Below are positions 1-9,047 of a stretch of 64,000 nt of DNA, piece by piece (position 1 is the stretch's first letter; each line of letters starts with the position of its first letter). The stretch comes from an uncultured Muribaculaceae bacterium (GTDB lineage: Bacteria; Bacteroidota; Bacteroidia; Bacteroidales; Muribaculaceae). The position numbers and the translations under genes were made by a program. The DNA is taken from contig CAJUKU010000010.1 of the NCBI GenBank assembly GCA_910587425.1, positions 23,594-87,593 on the forward strand. The letters run 5' to 3'. Below the pieces are notes generated by a model. That model saw only the letters and a list, made by a program, of their open reading frames with translations. It was not told where the DNA came from and ran no database searches.

Positions 1-1284
1 AAGAATTATCTTTTTACTTCCGAATCCGTATCAGAAGGGCATCCCGACAAGGTTGCCGATCAGATTTCAGATGCGATACTTGACGAGTATCTTGCCGCCG
101 ATCCCGACTCGAAGGTGGCGTGCGAGACTCTTGTCACCACCGGTCAGGTAGTGGTTGCGGGCGAGATCAGCTCGACAGCCGCCGTGGAGATTCATGACGT
201 GGTGCGCGATGTGATCGACGATATAGGCTACAACCGCTCCGAACTGAAATTCGACGCTCAGGCGTGCGGCATATTCTCGGCTCTCCACAAGCAGAGTCCG
301 GACATAAACCGCGGCGTGGTGCGCGCTACTGCCGAGGAGCAGGGTGCGGGCGACCAGGGGATGATGTTCGGCTACGCGTGCAATGAGACCTCCAACTATA
401 TGCCTCTCCCGCTCGATCTCAGCCACATGCTGCTGCGCGAGCTTGCCGCAATCTGCCACGAGGGTAAGGAGATGAGCTACCTCCGCCCTGATGCCAAGAG
501 CCAGGTGACTGTGGAGTACACTCCTGAGGGTGAGCCTGTGCGTGTGCACACCATAGTGATATCCACGCAGCATGACGAGTTTGTGCAGCCGTCGTCGACG
601 GTGAGTCCGGAGGACGCCGACGCGCAGATGCTGGCGCGGATCAAGGAGGATGTGCGCGAGATTCTGCTGCCGCGCGTGCTCGCGAAACTACCTGAGCGTG
701 TCAAGAAACTTTTCGCCGAAGAGCCGATCCTGCACGTGAATCCGACAGGAAAGTTCGTGATCGGAGGTCCGCACGGAGATACCGGTCTGACCGGTCGCAA
801 GATCGTGGTGGATACCTACGGCGGACGTGGCGCCCACGGCGGCGGCGCATTCTCGGGCAAGGATCCGTCGAAGGTGGACCGCTCGGCAGCCTATGCCGCA
901 CGCCACATAGCAAAGAATCTTGTGGCTGCCGGCGTGGCACGCGAGGCGCTGGTGCAGGTGGCTTACGCCATCGGTGTAGCCGAGCCTGTGAGCCTCTACG
1001 TGAATACCCGCGGATCGGCTCTCGTTCCGATGACCGACGGCGAGATCTCGGAACATGTGCGCAAACTTTTCCCGATGACTCCCCATGCCATCGAGACCCG
1101 CCTGAAGCTCCGCAACCCGATCTACCGCGAGACGGCGGCTTACGGACATGTGGGACGCGAAAACTGCACTGTGACAAAGGTTTTCGGTCCGGCAAACAAC
1201 CGCCGTGCGCTCACCGTTGAGCTGTTCACCTGGGAGAAGCTTGATATGGTTGATGCGGTGCGCCGCGAGTTCAATCTCGGCTGA
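1..1284 (+). CDS. metK: S-adenosylmethionine synthetase (5' end cut by window edge)
   Basis: Makes S-adenosylmethionine from methionine and ATP in the cytoplasm. The frame is open from base 1 and the first residues read KNYLFTSESVSEGHPDK, the usual MetK N-terminus, so only the start codon and perhaps a residue or two are missing. The GAHGGGAFSGKDPSKVDRS segment is the family signature around the triphosphate and metal site. The C-terminus is complete and ends in a TGA stop; 427 codons are visible, close to full family length. The next gene has its own promoter, so metK probably ends its transcript here. Its upstream regulation lies outside the window. Confidence 0.97.
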   Translation, partial: KNYLFTSESVSEGHPDKVADQISDAILDEYLAADPDSKVACETLVTTGQVVVAGEISSTAAVEIHDVVRDVIDDIGYNRSELKFDAQACGIFSALHKQSPDINRGVVRATAEEQGAGDQGMMFGYACNETSNYMPLPLDLSHMLLRELAAICHEGKEMSYLRPDAKSQVTVEYTPEGEPVRVHTIVISTQHDEFVQPSSTVSPEDADAQMLARIKEDVREILLPRVLAKLPERVKKLFAEEPILHVNPTGKFVIGGPHGDTGLTGRKIVVDTYGGRGAHGGGAFSGKDPSKVDRSAAYAARHIAKNLVAAGVAREALVQVAYAIGVAEPVSLYVNTRGSALVPMTDGEISEHVRKLFPMTPHAIETRLKLRNPIYRETAAYGHVGRENCTVTKVFGPANNRRALTVELFTWEKLDMVDAVRREFNLG

Positions 1285-1308
1285 GCGGCGCCGCGATGTG
1301 ACAAAAGT

Positions 1309-1340
1309 TTTGGCAAATAGCTGAAAAAAGCGTAACTTTG
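1309..1340 (+). promoter_or_regulatory. Bacteroidota promoter for the PpiD-like gene
   Basis: A TTTG box at 1309-1312 and a TAACTTTG box at 1333-1340 are separated by 20 bp, matching the -33/-7 consensus of the Bacteroidota primary sigma factor. Transcription should begin near 1346, giving a leader of about 75 nt before the ATG at 1422. Confidence 0.75.
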
Positions 1341-1421
1341 TGCGCCTTATGCAGCTATGCCAATGCTGCCGTGCATTCAACCTTACAGTGCAAATCAAAA
1401 AAAAACTACACGAAATAAGTA

Positions 1422-3497
1422 ATGGCAACATTAGAAAAAATCAGAAGCAAATCAGTGCTTTTGCTCGTGATCATCGGTGCCGCCCTGATAGCGTTCATCA
1501 TCGGTGACTTCTTTACTTCCGGCCGCACATTCTTCGGCACCGGCACAACCGTGGCGAAGGTGGACGGGCAGAAAATCGAAGTTCAGGACTTCCAGCGCCG
1601 CCTGGAGCAGGCTAACCAGCAGGCTCAGCAGAGCGGTCAGAAAATCGACCAGGCTCTTCTCCAGCAGCAGGTGCTCAACGGCATGGTGGCTGAGAAACTT
1701 TATCAGAACGAGCTCAAGGCTCTCGGTCTTACCGTGACCGACGCCGAGCTGACCGACGCTATGCTCGGCAGCGGTTCGCCTTATCTCAACGCCATGATCC
1801 AGCAGCAGTTCGGCGTGCAGAGCGCAGCCGCTCTTCACGACATGGCTTTCAACCCGGTGAAATACGGTCTCGACGAGCAGCAGGCTCTGCAGCTCCGCGG
1901 CTACTGGGTGTCGCTCGAGAACCAGATGGAGCAGATGCTCCTGCAGCAGAAGTTCCAGAACCTCTTCGCCGGAACTCTCACCGCCAACCAGCTCGACGCC
2001 AAGGCTCTCTACGATGAGAATGCCGCCACGGCTAACATAGCATACGTCAAGAAAGAGTTCAGCACACTCTCCGATGACGAATATCCTGTGAGCGACGACG
2101 ACGTGCGCAAGGAGTGGAACAACCACCGCGAGCAGTATGCCATCTCAGAGCCGCAGCGCACTGTGAACTACATCGCTGTGGAGATCGTGCCCTCAGCCGA
2201 CGACATCGTGGCTGCCACACAGCGCGTTGAGGAGGCTATCGCACAGCTCCGCTCGCAGCCCGACCTCGACGGCATCGCCGGCATGACTGAATTTGTGGCT
2301 GAACGCCGCAAATACAACGCCGCATCGATCCGCGACGCTCAGCTCAAGAACTTCGCCGACACAGCATCAGCCGGACAGGCTGCTCTCGTCTCGACTATCG
2401 GCAATGACTACACTATCGCCAAGCTCCTCGGACGTGCCGCCGAGACTGACAGCGTCACTCTCGACTTCTTCTATGTGACCGAGAGCGCGACTGCAGCCGA
2501 TTCGATCATCCGTAACCTCAACAGTGGAGCGATAGATTTCGCCCAGGTTGGCAATGTGGATGGTGTAGAGGGTGTGCAGACCGGCATGACCATCTCGCTG
2601 ATCGATCCGTCGATGACACAGCTCAAGGATGCTCTCGCAACAGCTCCCACCGGACGCTTCTTCACCACTGACACCGCAATGACACAGGGTCAGCGTGTGT
2701 TCCGCATCACAAACCGCAAAGCTCCCGCCACGGTTTATGACCTCGCAGTGATCAACTTCACCGCCGAGCCTTCGAACGCTACCGTCAACAAGCTCCAGAG
2801 CGATCTGCAGAGCTATATCAACACCAACAACAAGGCTGCCGACTTCGCGGCTAACGCTCCCGAGGCAGGTTACCAGGTGTTCCCCGCTACTGTAAGCGCC
2901 TCAACCGGTCAGCTCTCACGTCTCCCCGACAGCCGTGCGGCTGTGACCTGGGCAATGAACGCCAAGAAAGGCGCCGTATCGCCCATCATTGGTGATGAGA
3001 CAACCGGACGCTTCATAGCTCTCGCACTTAACGATATCTACGAGGATTATGTGCCCGCAACCGATCCGCAGGTGAAGGCTATGCTCACCTCGCAGGTGCG
3101 CAATGACAAGAAAGCCGCTGCCCTGATCGAGAAGTTTGGTGGCAAGGCTTCTGACCTCGCCGGTTATGCACAGCTGATGGATAGCCGCGTGGACACTGTT
3201 TCGGTTAACTTCGGTCAGCTCTCGTTTTACAACGGTGGTGTTGCAGGTGCCGATGTCGTGGCTCAGGCTTCAGTAGCAGAGCCCGGCAAGATCCAGGGTC
3301 CTGTGAAGGCTAACACCGGTATCGTGGTGTTTGACGTGGTGAATGTCGACACCGAGGGTCGCCCGTACAACTTCGAGGAGAACGCCCTGCTCTACAACCG
3401 CACCCGCGGCGCAGCAGCCCTCGGCAACAACCTGCAGCTCATACTTCTGGGCAACGGTACTGTTGAGAACAACCTTCTGAAATTCTTCCGCGACTAA
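1422..3497 (+). CDS. PpiD/SurA-like peptidyl-prolyl isomerase, membrane-anchored
   Basis: A 691-residue predicted envelope foldase. One hydrophobic segment at about residues 11-30 anchors the N-terminus in the inner membrane, and the rest should face the periplasm. Residues about 40-180 resemble the SurA N-terminal chaperone domain (VAKVDGQKIEVQDFQRRLEQ is typical), followed by alternating parvulin-like and linker regions rich in Gln and Ala. It matches the Bacteroidota proteins annotated as peptidylprolyl isomerase or SurA N-terminal domain protein, which are built like PpiD. Family knowledge suggests a role in folding exported proteins. Catalytic activity is uncertain because parvulin active-site residues are not obvious by eye. 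It is transcribed alone from the promoter at 1309-1340. Confidence 0.88.
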   Translation: MATLEKIRSKSVLLLVIIGAALIAFIIGDFFTSGRTFFGTGTTVAKVDGQKIEVQDFQRRLEQANQQAQQSGQKIDQALLQQQVLNGMVAEKLYQNELKALGLTVTDAELTDAMLGSGSPYLNAMIQQQFGVQSAAALHDMAFNPVKYGLDEQQALQLRGYWVSLENQMEQMLLQQKFQNLFAGTLTANQLDAKALYDENAATANIAYVKKEFSTLSDDEYPVSDDDVRKEWNNHREQYAISEPQRTVNYIAVEIVPSADDIVAATQRVEEAIAQLRSQPDLDGIAGMTEFVAERRKYNAASIRDAQLKNFADTASAGQAALVSTIGNDYTIAKLLGRAAETDSVTLDFFYVTESATAADSIIRNLNSGAIDFAQVGNVDGVEGVQTGMTISLIDPSMTQLKDALATAPTGRFFTTDTAMTQGQRVFRITNRKAPATVYDLAVINFTAEPSNATVNKLQSDLQSYINTNNKAADFAANAPEAGYQVFPATVSASTGQLSRLPDSRAAVTWAMNAKKGAVSPIIGDETTGRFIALALNDIYEDYVPATDPQVKAMLTSQVRNDKKAAALIEKFGGKASDLAGYAQLMDSRVDTVSVNFGQLSFYNGGVAGADVVAQASVAEPGKIQGPVKANTGIVVFDVVNVDTEGRPYNFEENALLYNRTRGAAALGNNLQLILLGNGTVENNLLKFFRD

Positions 3498-3530
3498 GCG
3501 CGCTGAGTCTATAGAATAAATATCATATCG

Positions 3531-3581
3531 CAGAGTCCGGCGCGCCATAGCCCATCACGGCATTGGTATCGCCGGACTCTG
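3531..3581. repeat. 12-bp inverted repeat after the PpiD-like gene
   Basis: Arms 3531-3542 and 3570-3581 are perfectly complementary and extend by one G-T and one C-G pair; the loop is 27 nt. It sits between two same-strand genes. No T-run follows, so it is a weak terminator candidate and could instead be a leader structure of the serine dehydratase gene. Confidence 0.5.
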
Positions 3582-3624
3582 TGTCACCATCCATACCACT
3601 CCCCTACCCTATCAGCTTACAGCC

Positions 3625-4833
3625 ATGAAATCCATCAGAGAACTATACCGCATAGGCACCGGACCCTCCAGTTCGCACACCATGGCGCCGCGTCGCGCCG
3701 CGCAGAGATTCGTTGACCGCAACCGCGCAGCGGCGCGTATCGACGTGACGCTCTACGGCAGCCTCGCCGCCACAGGGCGCGGACACCTCACCGACGTGGC
3801 GATACTCGACACGATAAGCCCGGTGACGAAGTGCAACATTGTCTGGGAACCGACAATCTTCCTCCCCTTCCACCCAAACGGGATGAAGTTTGAGGCATTT
3901 GATGCCGCGGGCAACCGTACGGACCAGTGGATAGTCTACAGTGTGGGTGGCGGCGAACTTGCCGAGGAGGGCGCTCAGCGCACCGCTTCGGATGAGGTGT
4001 ACTCCATGTCGACCATGACCGAGATTCTCCAATGGTGCGAGCGCACGGGGCGTTCTTACTGGGAATACGTGGAGGAGTGCGAGGGCTCGGAGATCTGGGA
4101 TTTCCTGGCGCAGGTGTGGAACACGATGTGCTCTGCCGTAGAGCGTGGTCTTGACCGCGAGGGGGTGCTCCCCGGGCCGCTCAACCTGCGCAGACGTGCC
4201 AACAGTTACCACGTGCGTGCCACGGGCTATAAATCCAATCTGCAGTCGCGTGGACTGGTGTTCAGCTATGCGCTTGCCGTCAGCGAGGAGAACGCCTCGG
4301 GCGGCGAGATCGTGACGGCGCCCACATGCGGCTCGTGCGGTGTCGTTCCTGCTGTGCTCTATCACCTGAAAAAGAGCCGCGACTTTTCTGACGCACGCAT
4401 TTTCCGTGCTCTCGCTACGGCTGGACTTATCGGCAACATCGTGAAGCATAACGCTTCGATAGCAGGTGCTGAGGTTGGCTGTCAGGGTGAGGTCGGTGTA
4501 GCGTGTGCAATGGCTGCAGCCGCAGCCAACCAACTGTTCGGCGGACTGCCGGCGCAGATTGAATATGCCGCTGAGATGGGACTTGAGCATCATCTCGGCA
4601 TGACGTGCGATCCTGTGTGCGGAATGGTGCAGATACCTTGCATAGAGCGCAATGCCTACGCTGCGGCTCGTGCTCTCGACGCTAACCTGTACTCGGCGTT
4701 TACCGACGGAATACACCGTGTGTCGTTCGACCGCGTCGTGGAGGTTATGAAGCAGACCGGTCATGACCTTCCCTCGATATATAAGGAGACAGGTGAGGGT
4801 GGACTGGCGCGCACATGGACCGATCCTGTGTAA
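3625..4833 (+). CDS. sdaA: L-serine ammonia-lyase (iron-sulfur type)
   Basis: Converts L-serine to pyruvate and ammonia with a [4Fe-4S] cluster. The protein is 402 residues and single-chain: the N-terminal domain opens with IGTGPSSSHTMAPRRAA, a serine-dehydratase beta-domain signature. The C-terminal catalytic domain carries the cluster cysteines in APTCGSCGVVPAVLYH and MTCDPVCGMVQIPCIERNA. The oxygen-sensitive cluster fits an anaerobe. The start is the first ATG in a region with no closer alternative. It appears to be transcribed separately from its neighbours. Confidence 0.95.
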   Translation: MKSIRELYRIGTGPSSSHTMAPRRAAQRFVDRNRAAARIDVTLYGSLAATGRGHLTDVAILDTISPVTKCNIVWEPTIFLPFHPNGMKFEAFDAAGNRTDQWIVYSVGGGELAEEGAQRTASDEVYSMSTMTEILQWCERTGRSYWEYVEECEGSEIWDFLAQVWNTMCSAVERGLDREGVLPGPLNLRRRANSYHVRATGYKSNLQSRGLVFSYALAVSEENASGGEIVTAPTCGSCGVVPAVLYHLKKSRDFSDARIFRALATAGLIGNIVKHNASIAGAEVGCQGEVGVACAMAAAAANQLFGGLPAQIEYAAEMGLEHHLGMTCDPVCGMVQIPCIERNAYAAARALDANLYSAFTDGIHRVSFDRVVEVMKQTGHDLPSIYKETGEGGLARTWTDPV

Positions 4834-4921
4834 GCGGCGGCGCATCTGCGTGCGGAAATTCTTTAGCTGCGTTTCGCTGCGGAGGCTGCAGATAAAAACT
4901 TGCTATAAAAAGGCATGTAAA

Positions 4922-4953
4922 TTTGTGTAATTGCTGCATAATCCCTAAATTTG
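4922..4953 (+). promoter_or_regulatory. Promoter of tRNA-Ala
   Basis: TTTG at 4922-4925 and TAAATTTG at 4946-4953 with exactly 20 bp between. The tRNA begins 18 bp downstream, giving a short 5' leader for RNase P to remove. Confidence 0.75.
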
Positions 4954-4971
4954 CATCGCAAAAGCAGCAAC

Positions 4972-5045
4972 GGGGCATTAGCTCATCTGGCTAGAGCGCG
5001 ACACTGGCAGTGTCGAGGTGAGCGGTTCGAGTCCGCTATGCTCCA
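4972..5045 (+). tRNA. tRNA-Ala, anticodon GGC
   Basis: A full cloverleaf can be folded by hand. The 7-bp acceptor stem pairs GGGGCAT with ATGCTCC (one G-U pair). The D stem is GCTC/GAGC, the anticodon stem CGACA/TGTCG with loop CTGGCAG (anticodon GGC, reading GCC and GCT alanine codons), and the T stem AGCGG/CCGCT with TTCGAGT in the loop. The discriminator is A at 5045. CCA is not encoded; the bases after it are CAA. Confidence 0.95.
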
Positions 5046-5049
5046 CAAT

Positions 5050-5082
5050 AAAGCCGTTAACTATCATTTAGTTGGCGGCTTT
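5050..5082 (+). terminator. Terminator of tRNA-Ala
   Basis: A 13-bp stem (5050-5062 with 5070-5082, two G-U pairs, 7-nt loop) starts 5 bases after the tRNA and is followed by GTTGTTTTG. This is a typical intrinsic terminator, so the tRNA is monocistronic. Confidence 0.8.
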
Positions 5083-5327
5083 GTTGTTTTGTAATCCGCC
5101 GGGTGGGGCATGCTCATGGGATATGTTTTATAATCTTAGGACTACAGTGTTCGATGCCTCATGCATTTAGGCAAATGTTAAAATGATGGGGAATGGATGG
5201 TGGATTTGCAAAGAGATTGTAAATTTGCAAAATAAAGATATACAGGAGCGGCTATGACCGTAATCGCTGATGCCCGTAAGGTGTAGTCATTGTGTGCGGT
5301 CAAGGTCGAGTGAGAATAGTTTTAGCT

Positions 5328-6041
5328 ATGAAACTGAGGATATTAATGGCATTGCTTTGCGCTCTGGCTATCTTGCCGGAAGCTATTGCACAGCATCATC
5401 CGTGCAGGTTGGGCAAATTCAACCGTACGGTTACCATCACAGACCGTAGTTTACCCGTGCGCCGAGCTTATTTCGGTGTGCGTCTGACCGGGGGATATGG
5501 TTATCCCTCGCACGTGCGCTATGCACGTATTCCTCTTGCCGTCAAGGCTACGGGTGCCGATGTCGCCATATCAGGTCTCTTTCACGCGCCTTTCGGTCAG
5601 CATTTCTACGTTGAGCCTCAGGTCGAGGCATACTATTCGATGCTAAAGACAGACAAGCGCATCTGTGAGGAGCCGGCTGCAGCGGGCATAACAGAAGCCG
5701 AGCTGCGCACGGTCGGTATTCGCGTTCCGATCTATGCCGGTCTGCGTTTTGATGTGGGCTACATGCGTGAGATCACCATATTCGGCGGACCGCAGTTTGA
5801 TTTCCGCATACATACGGCTTTCAAGCCTGATGTCGACAGTCAGATTTTCCATGGTACGATTAAGAATCCTCTCTACGGCGATTACGGCGTGGATCTCGAC
5901 CTTCGCGGCGGTATAGGCTACAGCGTCGGGCACGTGTTTATCGGCGCGACATACACGTGGGGAATCGCTCATGTGACGAGAAGCGACTATGGCGCGAAAC
6001 AGCAGCGCATGGCGCAGATCTCGATAGGTTACGATTTCTGA
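5328..6041 (+). CDS. Outer-membrane beta-barrel protein, uncharacterised
   Basis: A 237-residue exported protein. An in-frame ATG lies at 5292, but the ATG at 5328 begins a clean signal peptide (MKLRILMALLCALAILPEAIA, cleaved before QHHP), so that start is chosen. The mature part alternates polar and hydrophobic residues, has many Gly and aromatic residues (GVRLTGGYGYPSH, FIGATYTWGI), and ends in a strand closing with IGYDF, an aromatic end typical of outer-membrane barrels. Ligand and function are unknown. A -7-like TAAATTTG lies at 5220-5227 without a matching upstream box. The gene converges on hpf across a shared terminator. Confidence 0.82.
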   Translation: MKLRILMALLCALAILPEAIAQHHPCRLGKFNRTVTITDRSLPVRRAYFGVRLTGGYGYPSHVRYARIPLAVKATGADVAISGLFHAPFGQHFYVEPQVEAYYSMLKTDKRICEEPAAAGITEAELRTVGIRVPIYAGLRFDVGYMREITIFGGPQFDFRIHTAFKPDVDSQIFHGTIKNPLYGDYGVDLDLRGGIGYSVGHVFIGATYTWGIAHVTRSDYGAKQQRMAQISIGYDF

Positions 6042-6068
6042 TATTTCCAGAAAATACTCAAATAAAAG

Positions 6069-6097
6069 CCCCAGGAGCGCGGCATGTGCTCCTGGGG
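6069..6097. terminator. Bidirectional terminator between the barrel gene and hpf
   Basis: CCCCAGGAGC (6069-6078) pairs perfectly with GCTCCTGGGG (6088-6097), extended inward by G-T and C-G pairs. A-rich sequence precedes and TATAGTTT follows, serving both converging genes. Confidence 0.75.
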
Positions 6098-6157
6098 TAT
6101 AGTTTGTCATATCGCGCGGTTGTCGCGCTCTAGGGCGCGCCTATGCGCTATTCAGGG

Positions 6158-6451
6158 TTATTTCTGACTTGTGCGGCGTTCGATCTGACGGTCGATGGCA
6201 TCGATGCTTGCATCGACAGCCTCCTCAAACGAGTCGGCGACCTTGGTGGAGACCATGGGGGCTACCTGAGGCATGCTGACGCGGATCACTACCTCCTTGT
6301 TCATGATTGTCTCGGGCTTTACGACGCGCAGTTTGGCATCGAACTCGGTGATGTTGACGTTGTGGCGCGCCAGACGTTCCGCTTTCTTCTGTATGAAGGC
6401 GGTTAGTTTCTCACTGATAGTGAAGTTTACGGCTTCGATTGATACTTCCAT
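6158..6451 (-). CDS. hpf: Ribosome hibernation promoting factor, short form
   Basis: A 97-residue HPF/RaiA-family protein that binds the 30S subunit at the tRNA and mRNA channel and inactivates ribosomes in starvation. The sequence has the family pattern: IEAVNFTISEKLTAFIQKKA opens the first helix, followed by the beta-sheet and a basic, Ala-rich C-terminal helix (AVDASIDAIDRQIERR). There is no long-form C-terminal dimerisation domain, so it is the short type. It lies 68 bp downstream of the Xer recombinase on the same strand and is probably co-transcribed with it, an arrangement I recall from other Bacteroidales. Confidence 0.93.
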   Translation of the reverse strand: MEVSIEAVNFTISEKLTAFIQKKAERLARHNVNITEFDAKLRVVKPETIMNKEVVIRVSMPQVAPMVSTKVADSFEEAVDASIDAIDRQIERRTSQK

Positions 6452-6519
6452 AACTACTTCTTTTAAGGGTTTAACTGGTATTGTCTGTGTGGGAGAGAAA
6501 AGGAGGGGTGTGAGGAGTG

Positions 6520-7419
6520 TTATTTTTTAGCCCTCGGATGGGCTTGACGGTAATTCTGCTGCAGCTCACGGTAGGTAATGTGGGTGTATACCTGTGTGGT
6601 GGCGAGCGACGCGTGTCCGAGCAATTGCTGCACGGCATTCAAGTCGGCGCCATTGTTGAGCATATCGGTGGCAAACGAGTGGCGGAGCACATGAGGACTC
6701 AGGCGTGCGGCATGCACAGTGCCTTCCATTGCCTCGTGAACCACGTTATATATCAACTTCCGGTAAAGCGGTCTGCCGTCGGGTCGCACGAAAAATTCAC
6801 CTGTCGGCGGGATTCCGGCGGTGGAGTCGCGTAGTGTCCGGTAGTTGGTTATCATCTCACTCAGTTCGGTTCCGAAGGGGATTACCCTGTCTTTATTACG
6901 CTTGCCACGCACTTTAAGTTCACCTTTCCTGACATCTATCGCGGCGTCCTGCAGGTTGAGCAGTTCGGAGCATCTCATGCCTGTGGAGTAGAACATGTCG
7001 AGTATCAGCTGATTGCGTACGGCGGTGAAATCGTCGGCAGGGACATCTGCATCAAGCAGCGCGGCGGTCTCCTCCGGGCGGACATACACCGGAAGCGGAC
7101 GGTCGAGTTTCGGGAGCGCGACGGATGCCGCCGGATTGACGGATGCACGTCCTGTACGGAGCATCCACCGGTAGAATGCACGTACGGATTGCATCTTGCG
7201 GCGCACCGTGCGTGCGCTGTCGCCGGAGCGTGCGAGCGAGAGCACCCATAGCCGCAGATCGGACGGGCGTATCTCAGTAGGGCGGAACTCGTGGCGCCCG
7301 GCTGATGTCTCAGCTTCGATCCATTGCCGCAGGTCGCGCCGGTATGCATCGACAGTGTTTGCCGATGACCGGAGCTCGAACTCCAGATAGTTGAGAAATT
7401 CTGTCAGCAACGGATGCAT
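6520..7419 (-). CDS. xerC: Tyrosine recombinase of the XerC/XerD type
   Basis: A 299-residue site-specific recombinase. The N-terminal SAM-like core-binding domain (about residues 1-85) is followed by the catalytic domain. The first catalytic Arg sits in STGMRCSELL, the His-x-x-Arg in LSPHVLRHSFATDML, the second His in LLGHASLATTQ, and the nucleophile Tyr in VYTHITY. Length and lack of accessory domains fit a housekeeping Xer enzyme resolving chromosome dimers rather than an element integrase. XerC is preferred over XerD from the hpf neighbourhood, which is inference. Start at the ATG ending at 7419. Confidence 0.9.
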   Translation of the reverse strand: MHPLLTEFLNYLEFELRSSANTVDAYRRDLRQWIEAETSAGRHEFRPTEIRPSDLRLWVLSLARSGDSARTVRRKMQSVRAFYRWMLRTGRASVNPAASVALPKLDRPLPVYVRPEETAALLDADVPADDFTAVRNQLILDMFYSTGMRCSELLNLQDAAIDVRKGELKVRGKRNKDRVIPFGTELSEMITNYRTLRDSTAGIPPTGEFFVRPDGRPLYRKLIYNVVHEAMEGTVHAARLSPHVLRHSFATDMLNNGADLNAVQQLLGHASLATTQVYTHITYRELQQNYRQAHPRAKK

Positions 7420-7451
7420 ATATCTTGTTACGCTGATTAGACAGCCGTGGG

Positions 7452-9047
7452 TCAGTAATCGTAGTTGAGGTGGAAGTGGTCGATCGTGAGCACTGATCCG
7501 CTTCCTCCAGTGAAATAGTCGCCGTATTTGCTTGCTGAAGCAACGACAAGTATGTAGCGTGGACGGCGGTTTGTGGCTCGGTAGTCAAGTTTTACGGTAA
7601 AATCAACCATTCCTCCGGTAGATTCGCCGCTCTGCACCTGTCCGTAGGCTATCACGCCGGGATCGTCAGGCGAGAAAAGATGGCGGTTTGCCGGATTGGT
7701 GCGGATCTCATAAGGCTCATCCCAGTCGCCGAGCGCACACCACACGATGCATGTGTCGGGTTCGCCACGCATCTGCTCGAAGCCTGTGGAGCTGTGGCTT
7801 ATCGGTACAGAAGTGTAATCCCAGCGTCCGGTGAGGGTCGTGGGGCGTTCGGTGAAGGGTCGTCCGAACGACAGAATGCCGTTGGTGCCCTCGGTGGCTA
7901 CGTAATCGCCGGCAAACAGATTGCCAGCAGCAAGTTTTCCGAGTATGGATATACCGACGAATCTCGATTCGAGGCGTGCGCCGCTGTAGCCGGTAGGTGA
8001 TGCCACATCCTGCACCGGCACGGTGTTGGAGTTGCCAAGGGTCGTGGCTCCTTTGTTGCCGGTGCCCCAATATGGATCGCCATCCTGCGACCACGGACAC
8101 CAGATTCGTCCGTCGAGCCACCACTGTGTGAAGTCGGAGTTGGGCATCTGCACCTCGCTGCCGGTTGTGAAGCTTACGGGGAGAGTGTAATCGTCGCCGG
8201 TGAATGCGCGTACCTCGTAGTCCGACTGCGGTTCGAGTCCGGTTATGCGTCCCACGAATGTGCCGCCGCTGACGGTTATGTCGGTAGCTGGGAGTGAAGT
8301 CCAGACATCGACACCAGCCATACGGTATTCCATCGATACCTGGCGTCCAGCCTCGGCGGTAGCATATACCCATGCAACGCGGGTCCATGGATCCACACGG
8401 CTGATATCCACGGCTATATCGGTCTGGGTCACTGATATGCTCCAGTTCTCTGTGCGTCCGAACTCCGTGACCTCAACCTCTACAGGGCGTGTGAAATCAA
8501 CGGTAAGTCCTTTGAGGTCAGGATTCATGGTGGCGGTGGTGCCGGCGAGTTTTATAGAGGTCACGGTGATCTTGTCGAGCGGCAGAGCCTCCGGCACCTG
8601 TGCCTTGACAGTGCGGTTTTCCACATCGATCTCCGACGCGCCGACCTGATTGGCGACGGTAAAGTAGCGCTCGATGGTCTGCCGGGCTGTTATTGTCCAT
8701 GTGTAATCGTAATAAAGCCCGATCTGTATGTCGACAGAATCTGTGAGATTAAGTCCGTTGACTATCTGTGCCGTGTCGACGACGTATGCTCCCGGAGTCA
8801 GCTCAAGGCGCGTCACGCGCACGTTGCTGATGTCGGCAGCCTCGTCGAGAAACAGCGTCACTATCCGGTTGGTAGAATCGATTGATGCCGCCTGCAGCTG
8901 GTTCTCGACCTCGATAGCGGTGATGTTGGGCTGTATATGAGGATAAGGTATGTCGTCCTTGATGCAGCCCGTGAAGATCATTGCCGCAACGGTGAAAAGC
9001 AGGATAGCGGGAAGCCGCTGTGCTGATATGTTGTCAAATGTGTACAC
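7452..9047 (-). CDS. PCMD-type surface lipoprotein (GTG start proposed)
   Basis: A predicted exported lipoprotein of 531 residues. The frame is open to an ATG ending at 9119, but that would place about 46 residues inside the upstream gene. A GTG at 9045-9047 gives MYTFDNISAQRLPAILLFTV, a signal peptide ending in the lipobox FTGC (Cys28), and overlaps the upstream gene by 14 bp. Two or three Ig-like domains follow (about 35-210), then a fibronectin-III-like unit (about 210-300). The C-terminal domain, from MPNSDFTQWW to the end, resembles the putative carbohydrate metabolism domain (PCMD), a jelly-roll. It is last in a four-gene minus-strand locus. Substrate unknown; carbohydrate binding is suggested only by family name. 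Confidence 0.82.
   Translation of the reverse strand: MYTFDNISAQRLPAILLFTVAAMIFTGCIKDDIPYPHIQPNITAIEVENQLQAASIDSTNRIVTLFLDEAADISNVRVTRLELTPGAYVVDTAQIVNGLNLTDSVDIQIGLYYDYTWTITARQTIERYFTVANQVGASEIDVENRTVKAQVPEALPLDKITVTSIKLAGTTATMNPDLKGLTVDFTRPVEVEVTEFGRTENWSISVTQTDIAVDISRVDPWTRVAWVYATAEAGRQVSMEYRMAGVDVWTSLPATDITVSGGTFVGRITGLEPQSDYEVRAFTGDDYTLPVSFTTGSEVQMPNSDFTQWWLDGRIWCPWSQDGDPYWGTGNKGATTLGNSNTVPVQDVASPTGYSGARLESRFVGISILGKLAAGNLFAGDYVATEGTNGILSFGRPFTERPTTLTGRWDYTSVPISHSSTGFEQMRGEPDTCIVWCALGDWDEPYEIRTNPANRHLFSPDDPGVIAYGQVQSGESTGGMVDFTVKLDYRATNRRPRYILVVASASKYGDYFTGGSGSVLTIDHFHLNYDY

Noticed and set aside
3643..4845. A 400-codon open frame on the minus strand
   Set aside because: It is antisense to the serine dehydratase, which has clear cluster motifs; the antisense product has no recognisable fold.
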